From: CAVPEW01 sp050247895
GTDB lineage: Bacteria > Actinomycetota > Acidimicrobiia > Acidimicrobiales > VFJN01
NCBI GenBank assembly: GCA_050247895.1
Contig: JBFWTJ010000099.1
Span: 1-12,350, forward strand
DNA length: 12,350 nt
Direction: 5' to 3'
This document shows positions 1 to 7,358 of this stretch, piece by piece. The first letter of the stretch is position 1; each line of letters starts with the position of its first letter. The translations under genes and the position numbers were made by a program. The notes beneath the pieces were generated by a model, which was given only the letters and a program-made list of their open reading frames with translations, made no database searches and was not told the DNA's origin.

Positions 1-1039
<1,039 letters not shown>

Positions 1040-1043
<4 letters not shown>

Positions 1044-1879
1044 CGGTGCGCCTCCTGGTCGACGGTGCAGGACACGATGACGTCGCCGTCCTTCACGCAT
1101 TCCGTCGGGTCGTCGGCGTCGACGATCCCGGTGAGCACGGCCAGCGGGAAGCTCACGTTCATGACGAGGACGATGCCGGCGAACCCGGCGGCGAAGCCCC
1201 GGCGCCACGAATTCCACTTCGGGTTGTTGAGGCCCATGCTCTGGAACATCGACCAGGCCCCGTGGAACAGGTGGATGGCCAGGGCGACGTTGGCGACGAT
1301 GTAGATGAGCGCCACCGGCGGGCGGGAGAACGTGGCCACGAAGTTCCGGTAGACGTCGCCCCGCACGAAGTCGGGGTTGACCGTGCCCCAGGTGAGGTCG
1401 GCCAGGTGGAACAGCACGAACAGGGCGATGATGACGCCGGTCCAGCGCATCGAGCGGCTGGCCGCGTTGGCCGCCTGCCAGTCCCGGCTCTGCTGGTACC
1501 CGGCGCCGTTGGCCCGCTGGTTCATCCGGGTCAGCCCGTAGGCCGAGTGGATGTGCAGGACGAAGGCCACGACGAGGCCCAGGCGCAGCAGCCACAGGGT
1601 GACGGTCCGGGGCAGGATCGGCACCAGGAGCTCGCGGAGGAACTCGCCGTAGTGGTTGAAGTCGTCGGCCCCCATGTACACCTTGAGGTTGCCGACGGCG
1701 TGGAAGAAGACGAAGCCCATGATGGACAGGCCCGTCAGCGCCATCACCCACTTCTTGCCCACGGCCGTGCCGTAGAACTGCACCGGCCAGGGTGCCCGGG
1801 CGCTCGGCCCACGGTTCACCGGGGGAACACCCCGCCCGGCGGGGGGGCTCGTCGTGCCCCGGTCAATGGTGGTCGCCAT
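1040..1879 (-). CDS. sdhC: Succinate dehydrogenase cytochrome b558 membrane subunit
   Basis: Single-polypeptide membrane anchor that binds haem b and quinone and docks the SdhA/SdhB head. It has 279 residues with five hydrophobic segments at about 44-66, 93-114, 147-166, 187-208 and 226-252, the layout of the b558 family. Candidate haem ligands lie within or next to the helices: His60 (FFHAVGN), His109/His111 (HIHSAYG), His158 (LFHLADLTWG) and His203/His206 (IHLFHGAW). The motif SMGLNNPKWN after helix 4 is typical of the family. The first 30 residues are a Pro/Gly/Arg-rich cytoplasmic tail of no known role. The start ATG at 1879 has GGAGG 11 bases upstream, a slightly long spacing; a GTG at codon 21 is the only nearby alternative. 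It is first in the operon and overlaps sdhA by 4 bases. Confidence 0.93.
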
Positions 1880-1886
1880 CGCTCGT

Positions 1887-1919
1887 TCAGCCTCCGGGCG
1901 CCGATGCCATCTTCATCAT
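1887..1919 (-). CDS. Possible 10-codon leader peptide (uORF) before sdhC
   Basis: On the minus strand a short frame reads MMKMASAPGG and stops seven bases before the sdhC ATG. It begins eight bases after a TAGCGT hexamer, so on a transcript starting near 1921 its ATG would lie almost at the 5' end. The GGAGG that would serve sdhC is inside its last two codons, so ribosomes translating it would cover or clear the sdhC initiation site. It is in a different frame from sdhC. Such a short frame can occur by chance; only position and overlap with the ribosome site support it. Confidence 0.25.
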   Translation of the reverse strand: MMKMASAPGG

Positions 1920-1927
1920 CTGTTCGG

Positions 1928-1933
1928 ACGCTA
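1928..1933 (-). promoter_or_regulatory. Putative -10 element for sdhCA
   Basis: The minus strand reads TAGCGT here, fitting the actinobacterial TAnnnT -10 pattern and identical to hexamers before the ATPase operon and tatA. Transcription would start near 1921, giving a leader of about 42 bases that carries the GGAGG site. I see no convincing -35 at 16-18 bases; TTTCCA lies about 20 bases upstream. Confidence 0.4.
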
Positions 1934-2094
1934 CTCCCGCGCCCGGATCCGGCTGGAAATCCGACGTTCACCCGGCCGTGGTCCCAACGCCCGTCGGGCG
2001 TCCCGATCGAGCTGTTGGGCGGGACCGGCGTGGGCGTCTCGGTGGAGGGAACGGGTGCGCCCGGGCCTGGGTCGGCGATCACGGCGGCCTGCTG

Positions 2095-2229
2095 GTGACA
2101 GACGAGATGTCCCGGGTCGTCCACTCCACGATCGGGGATCGGGGCGTCTCGGTGGCGACCGGCCGAGCCGCCGACGGCCTCCGCGACGAGGTGCTGGTCG
2201 ACATCGCCCGCCGGATCCGGCCGTCATGA
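2095..2229 (+). CDS. Doubtful small protein of 44 residues, unknown function
   Basis: From a GTG at 2095 (or ATG at 2107) the frame encodes a short soluble peptide, beginning VTDEMSRVVHSTIGDRG and ending DIARRIRPS. By hand count, GC at codon positions 1/2/3 is about 33, 23 and 40 of 44, the low-second, high-third pattern of real genes in this window. Against it: no Shine-Dalgarno sequence before either start, no recognisable family, and coding-like composition that may begin slightly upstream of any start codon. It could be a small gene, a decayed gene remnant or chance. Confidence 0.22.
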   Translation: MTDEMSRVVHSTIGDRGVSVATGRAADGLRDEVLVDIARRIRPS

Positions 2230-2249
2230 GGCGTTCGTCGGCTGGGCAC

Positions 2250-2264
2250 TAGCCTCGGCCGGCC
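2250..2264 (+). promoter_or_regulatory. Putative near-leaderless promoter of the GH2-like gene
   Basis: TAGCCT at 2250-2255 is followed after nine bases by the GTG start at 2265. Transcription starting about seven bases past the hexamer would give an mRNA with only two or three bases before the start codon. There is no Shine-Dalgarno sequence before this GTG, which fits leaderless initiation. No good -35 is visible. Confidence 0.35.
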
Positions 2265-4355
2265 GTGGAGCTGGACGGGACCTGGTCGGCTGCGGTCGCC
2301 GACGACGAGCTGCGGCGCCGCTGGCAGCTCGACGGGTTCGACGCCTCCGACTGGGAGCAGGTCGAGGTGCCCGGCCACTGGCAGTCGACCCCGGCCTTCG
2401 CCGCGTCCGAGGGGCCGCTGCTCTACCGCCGCCCGTTCGAGGCGGCCGGGCCCGATCCGGGCCGGCGCCGCTGGCTCGTCGTCGACGGGCTCTTCTACCA
2501 GGGCGACGTGTGGCTCGACGGCGAGTACCTGGGTGACACCGAGGGCTACTTCGTCCCCCACGCCTTCGAGGTCACCGCGGCGCTCGCCGCCCGCCGCGAC
2601 CACGTGCTGGCCGTCGAGGTGACCTGTGCCCGACCGCCGGTCGAGGGCGGGAACCGCAACGTCACCGGCGTCCTCCAACGCCCCGGCGAGGTCCCGCTCG
2701 GCTGGAACCCGGGGGGCATCTGGCGGCCGGTGCGCCTGGAGGAGACCGGCCCGGTCCGCATCGCCCGGCTGCGCGTCGGGTGCCGGGAGGCCGACGAGCG
2801 ACGGGCCGTGGTGGAGCTGCGGGCCCGCCTCGACGCCGACGCGGCCCGGTCCGTCGAGCTGCGGACCCGGATCGGCGACGTCGAGCACGAGACGCGGCGC
2901 ACGGTGGCGGCCGGGGCCAACGAGGTGGCCTGGACCGTCACCGTCGACCGGCCACGGCTGTGGTGGCCCCGGGCGCTGGGCCAGGCCGCGCTGGTCCCCC
3001 TGGCCGTCACCGTCCTGCTGCCCGACGAGGGCGGGGAGCCCTCCCACCGGCGTGAGGTCCGGACCGGCCTGCGCGAGGTGCGGCGGCGTGACGGGGTCCT
3101 GTCGGTCAACGGCGAGCGCCTCTTCGTCAAGGGCGTGAACCTGGCGCCGACCCGCCCGGCGCTGGCCGCAGCGACCGCCGCCGAGCTGCACCGCGACGTC
3201 GAGCTCGCCGCCGACGCCGGCCTCGACCTGGTCCGGCTGCGGGGCCACGTCAGCCGGCCCGAGCTCTACGACCGCGCCGACGAGGTCGGCCTGCTGGTCT
3301 GGCAGGACCTCCCCCTGAGCGGCCCCCACCCCCGGAACGTCCGGCGCCAGGCGGCCCGCCAGGCGACCGAGATGGTCGACCTGCTCGGCCACCACCCGTC
3401 GATCGTGCTGTGGTGCGGTCACGACGACGCCGCCGGTGCCGACGACCGGGGCGCCCCGGTGGCCGCCGCGGCGCTCGTCGCCGGTCGGACCGTGGCCCGG
3501 GCCGCGCCGCGCTGGGGCCGGACCGTCCTCGACCGGACCGCGGCACGGGCCCTGCGGGACGCCGACGGCACCCGGGCCGTGGTCGGCCACGCCGACGCCC
3601 CGCTGCGGCTCGGCTGGCGGGGCGGCGACGAGCGGGACCTGGCCGCGTGGTGCCGGGCCGTGCCCCGCCTGGCCCGCGGCCTGACCGGCTTCGGCACCGC
3701 GTCGGTGCCCGAGCACGCCGGCTTCTGCGGTCCCGAGCGCTGGCCCGACCTGGACTGGGAGGAGCTGGCCGCGCACCACGGCCTGGAGGAGGCCCGCTTC
3801 CGGCGCTACGTGCCGCCCGACGGCTTCGCCACCTTCGAGGACTGGGCCGCGGCGACCCGCCGGCACCAGGCCGAGGTCGGCCGCCGCCAGGCCGAGCACC
3901 TGCGCCGGCTCAAGTACCGGCCTGCCGGCGGGTTCCTCCACGCCCTGCTGCGCGACCCCGCCCCGGCGGTGAGCGCGGCGCTCGTCGACCACGAGGGGGC
4001 CTGCAAGCCGGCCTTCGCCGCCCTGCGGGCCGCGTCGCAGCCCATCGTCGTGGTGGCCGACCGCCTGCCGGTCCGGGTCCGTCCCGGCGAGGCGCTGGCC
4101 CTCGACGTGCACGTCGTATCCGACCTGCGCACGGTGGTCGAGGACGTCGAGGTCACGGCCCGGGCGTCCTGGGACGGGGGCGCGCACGCCTGGCGTTGGC
4201 GGGGCGATGTGCCCGCCGACGCCTGCGTGCGGGTGGCGACGCTCCAGCTCGTGGCCCCCGATGTGGAGGGCCCCCTTCACCTGGACCTGACCTGCGCGTA
4301 CGACGGCGTCGAGGTCGCCGGCGGGGACGAGACGTCGGTCGTCCGGGAGGCCTGA
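2265..4355 (+). CDS. Glycoside hydrolase family 2-like protein, probably catalytically inactive
   Basis: A 696-residue protein with the GH2 order: sugar-binding jelly-roll domain (about 1-160, with WLVVDGLFYQGDVWLDGEYLG and GGIWRPVRLE), an immunoglobulin-like domain (about 165-275), a TIM barrel (about 280-560, beginning NGERLFVKGVNLAP) and a C-terminal beta domain (about 590-696). No signal peptide is seen, so it is probably cytoplasmic. It most resembles beta-mannosidase-like GH2 proteins. Where active members have the acid/base glutamate in a WCGNNE-type motif, this protein has WCGHDD (383-388, Asp388). Where they have the nucleophile in SEFG, it has LTGFG (473-477, Gly475). Both catalytic glutamates are therefore absent although the reading frame is intact. 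Likely roles are carbohydrate binding, a scaffold, or altered chemistry (inference). The GTG start at 2265 keeps the full first domain. It is transcribed divergently from sdhC. Confidence 0.8.
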   Translation: MELDGTWSAAVADDELRRRWQLDGFDASDWEQVEVPGHWQSTPAFAASEGPLLYRRPFEAAGPDPGRRRWLVVDGLFYQGDVWLDGEYLGDTEGYFVPHAFEVTAALAARRDHVLAVEVTCARPPVEGGNRNVTGVLQRPGEVPLGWNPGGIWRPVRLEETGPVRIARLRVGCREADERRAVVELRARLDADAARSVELRTRIGDVEHETRRTVAAGANEVAWTVTVDRPRLWWPRALGQAALVPLAVTVLLPDEGGEPSHRREVRTGLREVRRRDGVLSVNGERLFVKGVNLAPTRPALAAATAAELHRDVELAADAGLDLVRLRGHVSRPELYDRADEVGLLVWQDLPLSGPHPRNVRRQAARQATEMVDLLGHHPSIVLWCGHDDAAGADDRGAPVAAAALVAGRTVARAAPRWGRTVLDRTAARALRDADGTRAVVGHADAPLRLGWRGGDERDLAAWCRAVPRLARGLTGFGTASVPEHAGFCGPERWPDLDWEELAAHHGLEEARFRRYVPPDGFATFEDWAAATRRHQAEVGRRQAEHLRRLKYRPAGGFLHALLRDPAPAVSAALVDHEGACKPAFAALRAASQPIVVVADRLPVRVRPGEALALDVHVVSDLRTVVEDVEVTARASWDGGAHAWRWRGDVPADACVRVATLQLVAPDVEGPLHLDLTCAYDGVEVAGGDETSVVREA

Positions 4356-4360
4356 GCACC

Positions 4361-4384
4361 GCGCCGCCGGCCGGTCGGTGGCGC
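4361..4384 (+). terminator. Candidate hairpin terminator after the GH2-like gene
   Basis: Six bases after the stop, GCGCCGCC pairs with GGTGGCGC as an 8-bp stem with one G-T pair and an 8-base loop. No T-run follows, so it would be a weak or non-canonical terminator. It sits between the GH2-like gene and the next promoter. Confidence 0.35.
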
Positions 4385-4410
4385 CCGGGTCGTCGCCCGC
4401 CGGTCCCCGG

Positions 4411-4422
4411 TAGCGTGGTCCC
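4411..4422 (+). promoter_or_regulatory. Putative leaderless promoter of the ATPase-esterase-VWA operon
   Basis: TAGCGT at 4411-4416 is followed by six bases and then the ATG at 4423. The expected transcription start coincides with the A of the start codon, so the mRNA would be leaderless. No Shine-Dalgarno sequence precedes this ATG. The -35 position (around GGTCGT, 4388-4393) is a poor match to TTGACA. Confidence 0.5.
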
Positions 4423-5853
4423 ATGACGCGCCCGTCCCCGACCGGGTCGCACCCCGGTGCCGCCACCCTCGGCCAGCTCCGCTCCTCGGGCTGGAGCTCG
4501 GTCCCGATCAAGGAGGAGCTGCGGCGCAACACGATCGAGCGCATCCGCGCCGGCGTGCCGCTGTTCCCCGGCGTGCGGGGCTACGAGGACACCGTGCTGC
4601 CCCAGCTGGAGAACGCCTTGCTGGCCGGGCACGACGTGATCTTCCTGGGGGAGCGGGGCCAGGCCAAGACCCGCATGATCCGCCAGATGACCGAGCTGCT
4701 CGACGAGTGGCTCCCGATCGTCGCCGGCTCGGAGATCAACGACGACCCCTACGCGCCGGTGTCGCGCCACGCGCTCGACCTGGTCGCCGAGCACGGCGAC
4801 GACACGCCGATCGAGTGGGTGCACCGCAGCCGTCGCTTCGGCGAGAAGCTGGCCACCCCCGACACGTCGATCGCCGACCTCATCGGCGAGGTCGACCCGA
4901 TCAAGGTGGCCGAGGGCCGGTACCTGGCCGACGAGCTCACCCTGCACTACGGCCTGGTGCCCCGCACCAACCGGGGGATCTTCGCCATCAACGAGCTGCC
5001 CGACCTGGCCGAGCGCATCCAGGTGGGCCTGCTCAACGTGTTGGAGGAGCGCGACGTGCAGGTCCGGGGCTACAAGCTGCGCCTGCCCCTCGACCTGGTG
5101 CTCGTCGCGTCGGCCAACCCGGAGGACTACACGAACCGGGGCCGGATCATCACCCCTCTGAAGGACCGGTTCGGCTCGCAGATCCGCACCCACTACCCCC
5201 TCGAGGTCGCCACCGAGGTGGAGGTGGCGCTGGCCGAGTCGCGGCCCCTGGAGGCCGAGGGGCTCCGGGTGACGGTGCCGCCTTACATGAGCGAGATCGT
5301 GGCCACGATCTCCCACCTGGCCCGGTCGAGCCCGCAGATCAACCAGCGCTCGGGCGTGTCGGTCCGCTTCACGATGACCAACCACGAGGTCATGGTGGCC
5401 AACGCGACCCGCCGGGCCCTGCGCCAGGGCGAGCGGGAGGTGTCGCCCCGGGTCACCGACCTCGAGGCGCTCCCGGCCTCCATGCTGGGCAAGATCGAGA
5501 TCGACGCCCTGGAGGAGGGCCACGACGAGCAGATCGCCGAGAACCTGGTCCGCGCCGCCATCCTCACCGTGTTCAAGGAGCGGTTCACGCCCGACCGGTT
5601 CCGGCCCGTCCTGACCGCCTTCGAGGAGGGCGCGGTGGTCCACACCGGCGAGGACGTCGCTGCGGCCGACCACGTGGCGCTGGTCGAGCGGGTGCCGACG
5701 CTGCGCGGGATGGTCGCCGAGCTGACCGGTGGCGACGAGTCGGCCGCCGCGGTGGCCTCGGCCGTGGAGCTGGTCCTGGAGGGCCTGCACCTGTCCAAGC
5801 GGTTGAACAAGGACGCGGTGGGCAGCCGGGCCACCTACCGGGCCCGGGCCTGA
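4423..5853 (+). CDS. ChlI/MoxR-type AAA+ ATPase (Mg-chelatase subunit I-like)
   Basis: A 476-residue AAA+ ATPase of the group that works with a VWA-domain partner, using ATP hydrolysis to remodel it or insert a cofactor. The Walker A motif is GERGQAKT (76-83). The Walker B region reads GIFAINE (185-191), with Asn190 where the canonical Asp would be and Glu191 kept. Sensor 1 is ASANPEDYT (Asn232), and KDRFGSQIR (Arg249) fits an arginine-finger region. An insertion at about 100-180 between Walker A and B is a ChlI-like trait. It resembles mycobacterial Rv0958 and other 'magnesium chelatase' homologues outside chlorophyll synthesis, from memory. No chlorophyll genes are in the window, so real Mg-chelatase activity is unlikely. 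The start is set by the leaderless promoter and the conserved TLGQLRSSG segment. It is first in a three-gene operon, and the next start lies two bases after its stop. Confidence 0.85.
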   Translation: MTRPSPTGSHPGAATLGQLRSSGWSSVPIKEELRRNTIERIRAGVPLFPGVRGYEDTVLPQLENALLAGHDVIFLGERGQAKTRMIRQMTELLDEWLPIVAGSEINDDPYAPVSRHALDLVAEHGDDTPIEWVHRSRRFGEKLATPDTSIADLIGEVDPIKVAEGRYLADELTLHYGLVPRTNRGIFAINELPDLAERIQVGLLNVLEERDVQVRGYKLRLPLDLVLVASANPEDYTNRGRIITPLKDRFGSQIRTHYPLEVATEVEVALAESRPLEAEGLRVTVPPYMSEIVATISHLARSSPQINQRSGVSVRFTMTNHEVMVANATRRALRQGEREVSPRVTDLEALPASMLGKIEIDALEEGHDEQIAENLVRAAILTVFKERFTPDRFRPVLTAFEEGAVVHTGEDVAAADHVALVERVPTLRGMVAELTGGDESAAAVASAVELVLEGLHLSKRLNKDAVGSRATYRARA

Positions 5854-5855
5854 CC

Positions 5856-7358
5856 GTGCGGGTGCCCACGACCGGCGGCGTCCTGGAGGGGGTCGAGGTC
5901 GACGGCGTCCTCCAGTTCCGGGGCGTGCCCTACGCCGCCTCGACCGCAGGTGCCGGCCGCTTCCGCCCGCCGCAGCCGGTCGAGCCGTGGTCGGGGGTCC
6001 GCCCCGCCGTCGAGCACGGTCCGGTGGCCCCGCAGCCGGCGTCGATCCTCGAGACGATCCAGGGACAGTCGTCCTCCCAGGACGAGGACTGCCTCACCCT
6101 CACCGTCACGACGCCGTCGACCGAGGGCCGCCGGCCGGTCATGGTGTGGATCCACGGCGGCGGGTACCAGACCGGCAGCGGCAGCGTGCCCTGGTACGAC
6201 GGCCGGCGCCTGGCCGCGCGCGGCGGCGTGGTCGTGGTCTCGATCGCCTACCGGCTCGGTGCGTTGGGCTACCTGCGCCTGGACCACTTGCTCGGCGAGG
6301 AGCTGGCGACCAGCGCCAACCTGGGCCTGCTCGACCAGGTCGCCGCCCTGCGCTGGGTGCGGGACAACATCGCGGCGTTCGGCGGCGATCCCGACCAGGT
6401 GACGCTGTTCGGCGAGTCGGCCGGCGCCATGAGCGTGGCCACCCTGCTGGGGACGCCCGCGGCGGCCGGGCTCTTCCACCGGGCCATCCCCCAGAGCGGG
6501 GCGGGCCACCACGTGTCGACGCCCGACGAGGCGGCCGAGGTCACCGCGCTGCTGCTCGGCCACCTGGGCCTGGCCGAGCGCGACGCGGCGGCGCTGCTCG
6601 ACCTGCCGGTCGACCGGATCCTCGCGGCGCAGGCTCTCGTCGCGGCCGAGGTGCTGCCCCGGCACTGGGGGCTCCGCCTGGCCTTCCAGCCCACGGTCGA
6701 CGGCGGCGTCCTGCCGGCCCACCCGCTCGACGCGGTGCGCGGCGGCGCGACCCGGGGCATCCCCCTGGTGACCGGGACGACGGCCGACGAGTGGGGCCTG
6801 TTCCACGTGCGGGCGTCGGCGTCGGGGCCGCTGGCCGAGTCGAAGCTGGTCGACCGGGCCGACCGGGTCTTCGGGGGCCGGGGCGCCGAGGCGGTGGAGC
6901 GCTACCGGCGGGCCCGGCCCGGGGCCACGCCGGACCAGATCTGGGTCGCGATCGGGACCGACCTCGTCTTCCGGGTGCCGGCGGTCCGGCTGGCCGACGC
7001 CCACTCGGCCCACGAGCCCGACACCTGGGCCTACCGCTTCAGCCACCGCTCGCCGGCGCTGGGCGGCGTGATGGGCGCCTGCCACGCCATCGACATCCCC
7101 TTCGTGTTCGACAACGTGGACGTGCCCGGCGTGGACGTGTTCGTCGGTCCGCCCGACGAGGGCGTCCGCCAGCTCGCCGCGGTCACCGCGGGGGCATGGC
7201 TCTCCTTCGCCCGCCACGGCGACCCCGGCCACGAGGGCCTGCCGTCCTGGCCCCGCTACCGGGCCGACCACCGTGCCGTGCTGGATCTCGGGTCGCGGCC
7301 CGAGCTGCTGGTCGACCCCGACGGCGAGGTCCTCGAGCTCTACGGGGCGCTGCGGTGA
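5856..7358 (+). CDS. Type B carboxylesterase (alpha/beta hydrolase, COesterase family)
   Basis: A 500-residue serine esterase expected to hydrolyse carboxylic esters; the substrate is unknown. The family signatures are present in order: FRGVPYA (21-27), EDCLTLTV (77-84), oxyanion hole HGGGY (100-104), nucleophile elbow GESAGAMS (186-193, Ser188), acid TADEWG (309-314, probably Glu312) and catalytic His in CHAIDIPFVFDN (His410). The triad is intact and the length matches bacterial para-nitrobenzyl-esterase-like enzymes. There is no signal peptide, so it should act in the cytoplasm. The GTG start at 5856 lies two bases past the ATPase stop and has no Shine-Dalgarno sequence, so initiation probably depends on ribosomes finishing the upstream gene. 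The stop overlaps the VWA gene start by four bases. Its place between an ATPase and its presumed VWA partner is odd. Codon use looks like that of its neighbours. Confidence 0.93.
   Translation: MRVPTTGGVLEGVEVDGVLQFRGVPYAASTAGAGRFRPPQPVEPWSGVRPAVEHGPVAPQPASILETIQGQSSSQDEDCLTLTVTTPSTEGRRPVMVWIHGGGYQTGSGSVPWYDGRRLAARGGVVVVSIAYRLGALGYLRLDHLLGEELATSANLGLLDQVAALRWVRDNIAAFGGDPDQVTLFGESAGAMSVATLLGTPAAAGLFHRAIPQSGAGHHVSTPDEAAEVTALLLGHLGLAERDAAALLDLPVDRILAAQALVAAEVLPRHWGLRLAFQPTVDGGVLPAHPLDAVRGGATRGIPLVTGTTADEWGLFHVRASASGPLAESKLVDRADRVFGGRGAEAVERYRRARPGATPDQIWVAIGTDLVFRVPAVRLADAHSAHEPDTWAYRFSHRSPALGGVMGACHAIDIPFVFDNVDVPGVDVFVGPPDEGVRQLAAVTAGAWLSFARHGDPGHEGLPSWPRYRADHRAVLDLGSRPELLVDPDGEVLELYGALR

Larger units (their letters stand above)
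1880..2264. other. 385-base divergent intergenic region between sdhC and the GH2-like gene
   Basis: This gap holds the sdhC leader and its putative -10 (1928-1933, minus), the possible 10-codon leader peptide, a doubtful 44-codon frame (2095-2229, plus) and the putative -10 for the GH2-like gene (2250-2255, plus). The stretch 1940-2090 shows no open frame with convincing codon periodicity, no tRNA-like fold and no long repeat that I could recognise. Confidence 0.6.

Noticed and set aside
2079..4544. Open frame of 821 codons on the minus strand
   Set aside because: It lies antisense to the GH2-like gene, and its composition (Gly, Pro, Arg, Val, His, Gln) shows no family motif. High-GC genes suppress stops on the opposite strand, and the plus-strand product has clear GH2 domains.
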